From assembly GCA_964564475.1 (NCBI GenBank), contig CAZMBM010000050.1, positions 1-15,255 on the forward strand: a DNA stretch of 15,255 bases, written 5' to 3'. Positions 6,340 through 12,768 of this stretch are shown here, piece by piece. Position numbers and translations under genes: made by a program. This DNA is from CG1-02-35-72 sp964564475 (GTDB taxonomy: Bacteria > Bacteroidota > Bacteroidia > Flavobacteriales > Flavobacteriaceae). The notes beneath the pieces were generated by a model. It had not been told where the DNA came from, did not search any database, and saw only the letters and a list, made by a program, of their open reading frames with translations. Each line of letters opens with the position of its first letter. Within the stretch, counting starts at the first letter, position 1.

Positions 6340-8826
6340 ATGAAAAGAATTTATCTCCTATTATTTTTATTAATTTCAACACTGTCATACGGTCAGGTAA
6401 AAGTTGGAGGGCATGTTGTAGATACGAAAGGACAGCCCATCCCTTTTGCCGACGTTTTTTTTAAAGGCTCTACCAAAGGCACCGTTTCTGATGAAAACGG
6501 TAAATTTTATTTAGAGTCTGATAAAAGTTACCGTATCTTGGTTGTGAGTTTTTTGGGCTTCGACAGAAGAGAAATTCCCTTAAAAGCGCGAAATTTTAAT
6601 ATTACCATAACTTTAAAAGAAAGTGCCGCACAATTAGACGCCGTCGAAATCTATTCGGGAAAGGTCAAGAAAAAAGGCAATCCGGCTATAGCCTTGCTCA
6701 AAAAAATATGGAAACACAAGCGTCGTAACGGTATTTATCTTTTTGACCAATACGAAAACAGTAAGTATGAAAAAATAGAATTTGACCTTAATAATATTGA
6801 CGAAAAGCTCAAAAAAAGTAAGATTTTTAAAGGTCTCGAATTTATGTTCGACCAAGTTGATTCGTCAAGTATTACAGGAAAACCCTATTTACCCATTTTT
6901 ATAAACGAAGCGGTTTATAAAGTTTACGGTCAGAATAAAGCACCCAAACACTTTAAGGAAGAACTCATAGCCAATAAAAATTCGGGTTTTCAAAACAACC
7001 AGAGTCTTATCGCTTTTGTAAAACAGCTCTATGCCAATTACAATGTCTATAACAATTACATTAAAATTTTTGATAAAAGTTTTACCAGTCCGGTTTCTAG
7101 AACAGGACCACTGGTTTACAATTATGTCTTAGCCGACAGCAGTTTTATTGGCGATAAATGGTGTTATAAAGTTGTGTATTACCCGCGTCGGAAAAACGAA
7201 CTGACCTTTAAAGGTCATTTTTGGGTAAACGATACCACTTTTGCCCTCAAGAGAATAACGATGGAGGCCACACGTAGCGCCAACATAAACTGGATAAAAG
7301 AATTGTATTTAGAACAAGAATTCAATGTACTTAACGATTCGGTTTTCTTGCTTAAACGCGATTATTTAATGTCTGATTTTGCCCTGCGTAAAAAAGATAA
7401 ATCGAAAGGTGTTTACGGAAAACGAACGACTATTTACAGCGATTACAAATTTAATCTTAAAAAGAAGGAGTCTTTTTATGCCGATCGTGTAAATGATTAT
7501 AAAAAAGAAGTTTATAACCGTCCTGATACCTTTTGGAGCATAAACAGAAAAGAAGTTTTAAGCAAAGACGAAAAGGGTATCTACAAAATGTTAGACACCC
7601 TGCAAACTATTAGAAAGTTTAAACAACTTTACGACATTACGGCCACGCTTTACTCGGGTTATTGGCAAATCGCAAAAGGTATTGATTACGGCCCTATTTT
7701 TTCGATGTTCGGTACAAATGATGTAGAAGGGACACGCATCAGACAAGGCTTTAGAACCTATAAAACTTTTGACGATATGGCCCGTTTCCAAATGTTTATG
7801 GCTTACGGCACACGCGATAAGAAATTAAAATATGGTTTTTCCGGTAAATGGATGTTAGACAGAACGAGTCGTTTTACAGTTTTTGGTGGAAATAGAAAAG
7901 ATGTAGAGCAAACCGGTGTTAGTTTGACTACTATTAATGACGTGATTAACAGGAGTTTTGCTTCTGCAGCCTATTTTACACGTGGTGATAATTTTAGATT
8001 AACAAGCCTTAACTTAAGCAACATAGGTTTTAATTTCGAACCTTTAAAAAACCTGGAATTCCGATTTAGCGCCACTTACAAAACCTTGGCATCGGCCTCT
8101 CCTTTATTTAATGTCGATTATTATACCGATGAAGCGGGTACACAAACAAAATCTAATATTACACAATCTGAAGTTGATGTGTCATTGCGTTATACGCCCG
8201 GCCGTATAAGTTATGGGTATGGTGTAGAGCGTGGTGAGACCAATGAAGGGCGTTTTCCTGTCTTGTTTTTAAGTTATACCAAAGGACTTAAAGGTTTTAT
8301 AAATAGCGATTTTAATTATCAAAAACTACAATTTTATTACAAGCAACCTTACCAATTAGGGGGTTTTGGACGTATGCATTCTACGCTGGAAGTGGGTAAA
8401 ACTTTTGGAGCTGTTCCTGTCTTGCTCATGGATGCTGTTCCCGGTAACCAAACACTTTTTATGGCGCCCAATACCTTTGATTTATTAGATTATTACGAAT
8501 TTATAACCGATAGATATGCGGCCCTACATATTGAGAATAACTTTAATGGACGTATTTTTTCAAGAATTCCGCTTTTGCGAAAACTCAATTTGAGAGAAAT
8601 AGTAGGTGTACGAGGCATAATAGGTGATGTGTCTCAACAAAATATGGCCTTAAACGCTTCAAACATCATTTATAGAGCCCCTAAAAAAATGTATTGGGAA
8701 TGGCATGCCGGCATTGCCAATATTTTTAAAATATTACGGATTGATTTAGTGTTTAGAGGTAATTATAAAGACATACCGGGCGCCACGCAGTTTGCTATAA
8801 AAGGAGGGGCAGGCTTCTACTTTTAA
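6340..8826 (+). CDS. DUF5686 outer-membrane protein with carboxypeptidase regulatory-like domain
   Basis: An 828-residue Bacteroidota-type envelope protein of unknown function. Residues 1 to about 18 (MKRIYLLLFLLISTLSYG) form a signal peptide. Residues about 20-105 are a CarboxypepD_reg-like beta-sandwich with GGHVVDTKGQPIPFADV, TKGTVSDENGKF and a VVSFLGF strand, as in the plug-side domain of SusC-like proteins. The rest is a DUF5686-type region. From about residue 470 on, aromatic alternating strands and the final GGAGFYF ending in phenylalanine suggest an outer-membrane beta barrel. There is no TonB box or plug domain, so it is not a standard TonB-dependent receptor. It starts 66 nt after pdhB on the same strand with no terminator between them, so co-transcription is possible, though a functional link to pyruvate dehydrogenase is not obvious. 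Confidence 0.88.
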   Translation: MKRIYLLLFLLISTLSYGQVKVGGHVVDTKGQPIPFADVFFKGSTKGTVSDENGKFYLESDKSYRILVVSFLGFDRREIPLKARNFNITITLKESAAQLDAVEIYSGKVKKKGNPAIALLKKIWKHKRRNGIYLFDQYENSKYEKIEFDLNNIDEKLKKSKIFKGLEFMFDQVDSSSITGKPYLPIFINEAVYKVYGQNKAPKHFKEELIANKNSGFQNNQSLIAFVKQLYANYNVYNNYIKIFDKSFTSPVSRTGPLVYNYVLADSSFIGDKWCYKVVYYPRRKNELTFKGHFWVNDTTFALKRITMEATRSANINWIKELYLEQEFNVLNDSVFLLKRDYLMSDFALRKKDKSKGVYGKRTTIYSDYKFNLKKKESFYADRVNDYKKEVYNRPDTFWSINRKEVLSKDEKGIYKMLDTLQTIRKFKQLYDITATLYSGYWQIAKGIDYGPIFSMFGTNDVEGTRIRQGFRTYKTFDDMARFQMFMAYGTRDKKLKYGFSGKWMLDRTSRFTVFGGNRKDVEQTGVSLTTINDVINRSFASAAYFTRGDNFRLTSLNLSNIGFNFEPLKNLEFRFSATYKTLASASPLFNVDYYTDEAGTQTKSNITQSEVDVSLRYTPGRISYGYGVERGETNEGRFPVLFLSYTKGLKGFINSDFNYQKLQFYYKQPYQLGGFGRMHSTLEVGKTFGAVPVLLMDAVPGNQTLFMAPNTFDLLDYYEFITDRYAALHIENNFNGRIFSRIPLLRKLNLREIVGVRGIIGDVSQQNMALNASNIIYRAPKKMYWEWHAGIANIFKILRIDLVFRGNYKDIPGATQFAIKGGAGFYF

Positions 8827-8868
8827 GCCTTTTTTAGGCTGTTACTACCCATAATGATAAGATGTTTG

Positions 8869-8876
8869 TATCTTTG
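8869..8876 (+). promoter_or_regulatory. -7 box of the deoC promoter
   Basis: TATCTTTG followed by C matches the Bacteroidota -7 consensus TAnnTTTG exactly. It lies 47 nt before the deoC ATG in the gap after the DUF5686 gene, so it would drive deoC and the two aldehyde dehydrogenase genes. A clear -33 element is not visible. Confidence 0.65.
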
Positions 8877-8923
8877 CGTTTGCTTGTCCTTTTTATAAAA
8901 GAGACTTTTAAATTAACAGGTGA

Positions 8924-9823
8924 ATGAAAAACATAAATTTTTTAGAAACCCCGCGGATAGACCAAGTAGGTGTAGCTGATAGAATTGCCAGAATAACATC
9001 GCGTAGCATTAAGAAGGAAGCTAAAATGCAAGGTCTTTATATGATTTTAAGCATGATAGACCTCACCACGTTAGAAGGCGCCGATACCGATGATAAGGTC
9101 AAACATCTGTGTTACAAAGCCACCCATTTGCATGACGAAATTCCTAATTTACCCACAACAGCAGCTGTTTGTGTGTATCCTAATTTTGTAAAAATTGCCG
9201 TAAATGAGCTCAAAGGAAGTGCAGTTAAAGTGGCTTCTGTGGCAACGGCTTTCCCCAGTGGACAAGCCGGTACAGCGGTTAAATTAGATGATGTTAAAAT
9301 GGCGGTTGATAATGGTGCTGATGAAGTTGATATGGTTATAAGTCGCGGTAAATTCCACAGTGGCGATTTTAACTTTGTTTTTGACGAAATAGCCACAATT
9401 AAAGAAGCCATAGGTAAGGCACGCCTTAAAGTGATTTTAGAAACAGGAGAATTGGGTACTTTAGATAAAGTCCGCCGTGCCAGTGACATTGCTATGTATG
9501 CCGGCGCCGACTTTATTAAAACCTCAACAGGGAAAATAAAACCCGCTGCTACATTGCCTGTAACGTCAGTGATGTTAGAAGCCATAAAAGATTTTTATTA
9601 CAATACCGGGCGCATGGTGGGTATGAAACCCGCCGGTGGTATTTCTAATGCCAAATTAGCTCTCCAATACCTGATGTTGGTTAAAGAAACCTTGGGAGGC
9701 AAATGGCTCAACAATACCTATTTTAGATTTGGCGCCAGCAGTTTGGCCAACGATGTGTTGATGCAGGTAGCCAAACAAAAATCGGGTAATTACCAGTCTA
9801 AAGATTATTTCTCTAAAGATTAA
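8924..9823 (+). CDS. deoC: Deoxyribose-phosphate aldolase
   Basis: Class I aldolase that splits 2-deoxyribose-5-phosphate into acetaldehyde and glyceraldehyde-3-phosphate, the last step of deoxynucleoside breakdown. The 299-residue protein carries the Schiff-base lysine Lys199 in ADFIKTSTGK (195-204), the proton-relay Asp136 in VDMVI and Lys235 in GMKPAGGI. It is about 40 residues longer than E. coli DeoC, mostly at the N-terminus (about the first 40 residues before MIDLTTL), a form I associate with larger bacterial and eukaryotic-like DERAs. It is the first gene of a three-gene unit. The aldehyde dehydrogenase start codon is 5 nt after its stop, which points to coupled removal of the acetaldehyde product. 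Confidence 0.97.
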   Translation: MKNINFLETPRIDQVGVADRIARITSRSIKKEAKMQGLYMILSMIDLTTLEGADTDDKVKHLCYKATHLHDEIPNLPTTAAVCVYPNFVKIAVNELKGSAVKVASVATAFPSGQAGTAVKLDDVKMAVDNGADEVDMVISRGKFHSGDFNFVFDEIATIKEAIGKARLKVILETGELGTLDKVRRASDIAMYAGADFIKTSTGKIKPAATLPVTSVMLEAIKDFYYNTGRMVGMKPAGGISNAKLALQYLMLVKETLGGKWLNNTYFRFGASSLANDVLMQVAKQKSGNYQSKDYFSKD

Positions 9824-9828
9824 ATTTG

Positions 9829-11295
9829 ATGAAAACACAACCAAAAATAGATTACAGTTCTGATTGGGATTTGGCACCGGCGCCTGAAAGTACGGGGCAT
9901 ATTGAGCTAAAAGATACCTATAACCTGTTTATAGATGGTGATTTTGTAGCGCCCAAATCTAAAAAATATTTTAAAACCATCAATCCGGCTAACGAAAAAG
10001 TATTGGCCAAAGTGGCAGAGGCTAACGATGAAGATATAGATTTAGCTGTTAAAGCCGCCCGAAAAGCCTTTAATACAAGCTGGTCTAAACTGCCGGGTAA
10101 AGAAAGGGGTAAATATATTTACCGTATCGCCCGCATTATTCAAGAACGCGCCCGCGAATTTGCTGTGATAGAGTCGCTTGACGGGGGTAAACCCATCCGC
10201 GAATCGCGTGATATTGACATCCCGTTGGTGTCGGCACATTTCTTTTACTATGCCGGTTGGGCCGATAAATTAGCATACGCTTTTCCTAACAAAACACCCA
10301 AACCTTTGGGGGTAGCCGGACAGATAATTCCGTGGAATTTTCCACTACTTATGGCGGCTTGGAAAATTGCACCGGCCTTGGCTGCGGGGAATACCGTTGT
10401 TATAAAATCGGCCGAAACAACACCTTTAACGCTTTACAAATTGGCCGAAGTCATTCAAGAAGCCGGATTGCCAAAAGGTGTGGTTAACATTGTGTCTGGT
10501 GCCGGGGCAACAGGAGCGGCTATTGTAAATCATCCCGATGTCGATAAAATTGCCTTTACAGGTTCTACCAATGTGGGTAAAATTATCATGAAAGCCATTG
10601 CCGGTACTTCTAAAAAAGCCACGATGGAATTGGGTGGTAAAGCGGCGAACATTATTTTCGAAGACGCGGCTTTAGACCAAGCTGTAGAGGGCATCATAAA
10701 CGGTATTTATTTCAATCAGGGTCATGTGTGTTGTGCAGGCTCGAGATTGTATGTACAAGAATCTGTTTACGATGTGGTGTTACGCAAGCTTAAAGACCGT
10801 ATGCAGTCGCTTATTATTGGCGATCCGTTGGACAAAAATACCGATATCGGCGCCATTAACTCTAAAGAACAACTCACCACTATCAATAAATATATTAAAA
10901 TCGGTTTGGCCGAAGGCTCAGAAATTTACCAACCCGATTGTAAATTACCCACAAAAGGTTATTGGTGTAAACCTACTTTGTTTACCCACGTGGCACAGTC
11001 AAATCGCATTGCACAAGAAGAGATATTTGGGCCTGTTTTGGCCATTCAAACGTTTAGAACGGTAGATGAGGTGATAGACAAAGCCAACAACACACCTTAT
11101 GGTTTATCGGCAGGTGTGTGGACAGACAAAGGCTCAAAGATATTTAATATGACTTCGCAAATGCGCGCCGGGGTTATTTGGGCCAATACTTTTAATAAGT
11201 TCGACCCGGCCTCGCCTTTTGGGGGCTACAAAGAAAGTGGTTTTGGCCGCGAAGGGGGGTTACACGGTTTAGAAGCCTATTTAAAATTCGATTAA
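9829..11295 (+). CDS. NAD(P)-dependent aldehyde dehydrogenase, ALDH16 catalytic-domain type
   Basis: Oxidises an aldehyde to the acid. From its place after deoC the likely substrate is acetaldehyde. The 488-residue protein (ATG at 9829, where the in-frame TTG three bases earlier is less likely) has a complete active site: IIPWNFP (166-172), the cofactor lysine Lys193 in VVIKSAE, GSTNVG (245-250), general base Glu267 in ELGGKAANI, nucleophile Cys301 in GHVCCAGSR, QEEIFGPV in the C-terminal third and the terminal PFGGYKESGFGREGG motif. The glutamine of the usual GQxC is histidine here. The best fit is the N-terminal catalytic half of an ALDH16-type enzyme, because a second, inactive ALDH-like gene follows after 10 nt. 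A stand-alone ALDH is the alternative. The final residues are GLEAYLKFD. Confidence 0.95.
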   Translation: MKTQPKIDYSSDWDLAPAPESTGHIELKDTYNLFIDGDFVAPKSKKYFKTINPANEKVLAKVAEANDEDIDLAVKAARKAFNTSWSKLPGKERGKYIYRIARIIQERAREFAVIESLDGGKPIRESRDIDIPLVSAHFFYYAGWADKLAYAFPNKTPKPLGVAGQIIPWNFPLLMAAWKIAPALAAGNTVVIKSAETTPLTLYKLAEVIQEAGLPKGVVNIVSGAGATGAAIVNHPDVDKIAFTGSTNVGKIIMKAIAGTSKKATMELGGKAANIIFEDAALDQAVEGIINGIYFNQGHVCCAGSRLYVQESVYDVVLRKLKDRMQSLIIGDPLDKNTDIGAINSKEQLTTINKYIKIGLAEGSEIYQPDCKLPTKGYWCKPTLFTHVAQSNRIAQEEIFGPVLAIQTFRTVDEVIDKANNTPYGLSAGVWTDKGSKIFNMTSQMRAGVIWANTFNKFDPASPFGGYKESGFGREGGLHGLEAYLKFD

Positions 11296-11305
11296 AACAC
11301 ATATT

Positions 11306-12187
11306 ATGGCACGATTAGCAGTTTTAAAAACATACAAAATATACATTGGCGGTAAATTTCCCCGAACAGAATCGGGACGCTATTACCAAGCCAAAAACAA
11401 AGACACAGCACTGGCCAATATGTGTTTGGCATCGCGCAAAGATTTTAGAAATGCCGTGGTGGCGGCACGTAATGCTCAAGGCGGATGGGCACATAAAACG
11501 GCCTATAACCGCAGTCAGATTTTATACCGTATTGCCGAAGTTTTAGAAGGACGTAAAGCCCAATTTGAAGCAGAATTGACACTTCAAGGCAGTACTACAA
11601 AAGAGGCTTCACAAGAAGTCAATTTAAGTATAGACCGCCTGATTTACTACGCCGGTTGGTGTGATAAATACACCCAAATGTACAGCAGTGTCAATCCGGT
11701 TTCGGGCAGTTTCTTTAATTTTTCTGTCCCCGAACCTACAGGCGTCGTAGCGGCTTTTGCTCCCAGACAAAGTGGCTTGTTAGGATTGGTTACACAAGTG
11801 TGTAGCATTATAGCCGGCGGAAATACCTGTGTTGTTTTGGCTTCAGAATCAAAACCTTTATGTGCCATTACTTTTGCCGAAGTTTTGGCAACCTCTGACG
11901 TGCCGGGTGGTGTGGTAAATATTTTAACAGGAAACCGCGCCGAATTACTAACCCATTTTGGCAGTCATATGGACGTAAATGCTGTATTGTATTGTGGAGA
12001 TGACAAAAACAATATTAAAACACTCCAAGAAGTGGCTATAGATAATATGAAGCGTGTTGTTATTAGGGGAAACAGCACTTATTTTGAGGCCAAACACGAA
12101 ACGCCATATTATATTTTCGATTTCCAAGAAATCAAAACCACTTGGCATCCTATTGAGCAAATAGCCGGTGCCGGAAGTGGGTATTAG
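11306..12187 (+). CDS. Catalytically inactive aldehyde dehydrogenase-like protein (ALDH16 C-terminal-domain type)
   Basis: A 293-residue protein that aligns by eye with the first 270 or so residues of the preceding dehydrogenase. YKIYIGGKFPRTESGRYYQA (10-29) matches its N-terminal strand, RLIYYAGWCDKY (111-122) matches FFYYAGWADKL, GVVAAFAPRQSG (146-157) stands where GVAGQIIPWNFP is expected, and GNTCVVLASESKPL (172-185) replaces GNTVVIKSAETTPL. It stops before the catalytic domain: there is no catalytic cysteine, no ELGGK base motif, and the cofactor lysine position is altered. This is the architecture I recall for the C-terminal pseudo-ALDH domain of ALDH16 enzymes, here as a separate gene. 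It is 10 nt downstream and in another frame, so a simple stop-codon split of a fused gene is excluded. A structural or dimerisation role for the neighbouring enzyme is inferred. Confidence 0.85.
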   Translation: MARLAVLKTYKIYIGGKFPRTESGRYYQAKNKDTALANMCLASRKDFRNAVVAARNAQGGWAHKTAYNRSQILYRIAEVLEGRKAQFEAELTLQGSTTKEASQEVNLSIDRLIYYAGWCDKYTQMYSSVNPVSGSFFNFSVPEPTGVVAAFAPRQSGLLGLVTQVCSIIAGGNTCVVLASESKPLCAITFAEVLATSDVPGGVVNILTGNRAELLTHFGSHMDVNAVLYCGDDKNNIKTLQEVAIDNMKRVVIRGNSTYFEAKHETPYYIFDFQEIKTTWHPIEQIAGAGSGY

Positions 12188-12247
12188 GTGTTGTTGATTG
12201 CTGATTTAGGATTTTAGAATAGGTTGATTTGATACACGCGTGCGAAA

Positions 12248-12325
12248 ACCAGTGACCTTTTATACATTAATTTAAAATAAAAAAAGCCAAAGTTTTCACT
12301 CTAGCTTTTTTAGTAGCGGGGACTG
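12248..12325 (-). repeat. Partial tRNA-fMet 3' repeat with terminator, distal copy
   Basis: This 78-nt block is identical to 12499-12576. On the minus strand it begins with the tRNA 3' end CAGTCCCCGCT ACT, runs through the terminator hairpin (12280-12311) and ends with AAAGGTCACTGGT, a copy of the variable loop and 5' T-stem of the tRNA. It lacks the rest of a tRNA and cannot be a functional tRNA gene. Its right 55 nt (12271-12325) abut the N run and recur at 12426-12480, most likely an unmerged contig overlap rather than an extra copy. Confidence 0.85.
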
Positions 12326-12425
12326 NNNNNNNNNNNNNNNNNNNNNNNNNNNNNNNNNNNNNNNNNNNNNNNNNNNNNNNNNNNNNNNNNNNNNNNNNNN
12401 NNNNNNNNNNNNNNNNNNNNNNNNN
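12326..12425. other. Assembly gap, 100 N
   Basis: Exactly 100 unknown bases. The 55 nt to the left (12271-12325) are identical to the 55 nt to the right (12426-12480), the pattern expected when two contigs that share one k-mer are joined with a fixed-size filler. The real gap may be negative (a 55-nt overlap) or may hide further repeat units. Confidence 0.9.
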
Positions 12426-12480
12426 TTTAAAATAAAAAAAGCCAAAGTTTTCACTCTAGCTTTTTTAGTAGCGGGGACTG

Positions 12481-12496
12481 TCCCGAAGCTTCGGGA
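12481..12496. repeat. 16-nt perfect palindrome in place of the tRNA T-loop
   Basis: TCCCGAAGCTTCGGGA. It lies between CAGT-type and ACTGG-type T-stem halves of the repeat unit, exactly where the intact tRNA has its T-loop. I recall similar CCCGAAGCTTCGGG palindromes in other Bacteroidota intergenic regions, but that needs a search. Confidence 0.7.
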
Positions 12497-12498
12497 GA

Positions 12499-12564
12499 AC
12501 CAGTGACCTTTTATACATTAATTTAAAATAAAAAAAGCCAAAGTTTTCACTCTAGCTTTTTTAG

Positions 12565-12576
<12 letters not shown>
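12499..12576 (-). repeat. tRNA-fMet 3' repeat with terminator, proximal copy
   Basis: This 78-nt block is identical to 12248-12325. Its right end (12565-12576) is the real 3' end of the intact tRNA-fMet gene. The left end, 12499-12511, repeats 13 nt (ACCAGTGACCTTT) of the tRNA interior found again at 12584-12596. Unit plus palindromic spacer gives a period of about 96 nt. Confidence 0.85.
12531..12562 (-). terminator. Intrinsic terminator of tRNA-fMet
   Basis: On the minus strand the arms AAAAAAGCTAGAG and CTTTGGCTTTTTT pair over 13 positions (two of them G.U) around a 6-nt loop, and the stem itself ends in a run of T. It starts two bases after the tRNA 3' end. A second identical hairpin stands at 12280-12311 in the distal repeat copy. 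Confidence 0.85.
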
Positions 12577-12637
<61 letters not shown>

Positions 12638-12721
12638 ATGTGCTTTTTGAAATCAGATTTAACTAATTTCTAATATGTCTATTTCAGTTTAATAACCGAA
12701 AGTGTTATAAATTTGAGTTTG

Positions 12722-12729
12722 CAAATATA
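12722..12729 (-). promoter_or_regulatory. -7 box of the tRNA-fMet promoter
   Basis: Minus-strand TATATTTG followed by C is an exact match to the Bacteroidota -7 consensus TAnnTTTG. It lies about 85 nt upstream of the tRNA 5' end and 40 nt beyond the rho stop, so the tRNA can be transcribed independently of rho with a leader of roughly 75-80 nt. A TTG lies 14 nt further upstream, closer than usual for a -33 element. Confidence 0.65.
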
Positions 12730-12768
12730 CAAAAATTTGATTTCAAGAAGGGATAAAATGCGATAAAA

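Larger units (their letters stand above)
12188..12564. other. Non-coding stretch of about 380 nt with tRNA-derived repeats and an N run
   Basis: No open reading frame of note. The first 47 nt after the dehydrogenase gene contain the small palindrome CACGCGTG (12235-12242). The remainder is made of tandem copies of the 3' part of the tRNA-fMet gene with its terminator, broken by 100 N (12326-12425). Subtracting the duplicated 55-nt contig ends, the known sequence would shrink by 155 nt. Confidence 0.8.

Noticed and set aside
8825..8840. Terminator hairpin AAGCCTTTTTTAGGCT after the DUF5686 gene
   Set aside because: The stem is only about 5 bp with no T tract after it, too weak to call.
9112..9585. 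157-residue open frame on the minus strand inside deoC
   Set aside because: It is the antisense shadow of a well-supported aldolase gene, with serine/alanine-rich composition and no recognisable motif.
9826..9828. TTG as the start of the aldehyde dehydrogenase
   Set aside because: An ATG follows immediately at 9829 and is the more likely start.
11306..12187. Frameshifted pseudogene of the upstream aldehyde dehydrogenase
   Set aside because: It starts with its own N-terminal ALDH strand and repeats the same domain order rather than continuing the first protein, and it is open over 293 codons.
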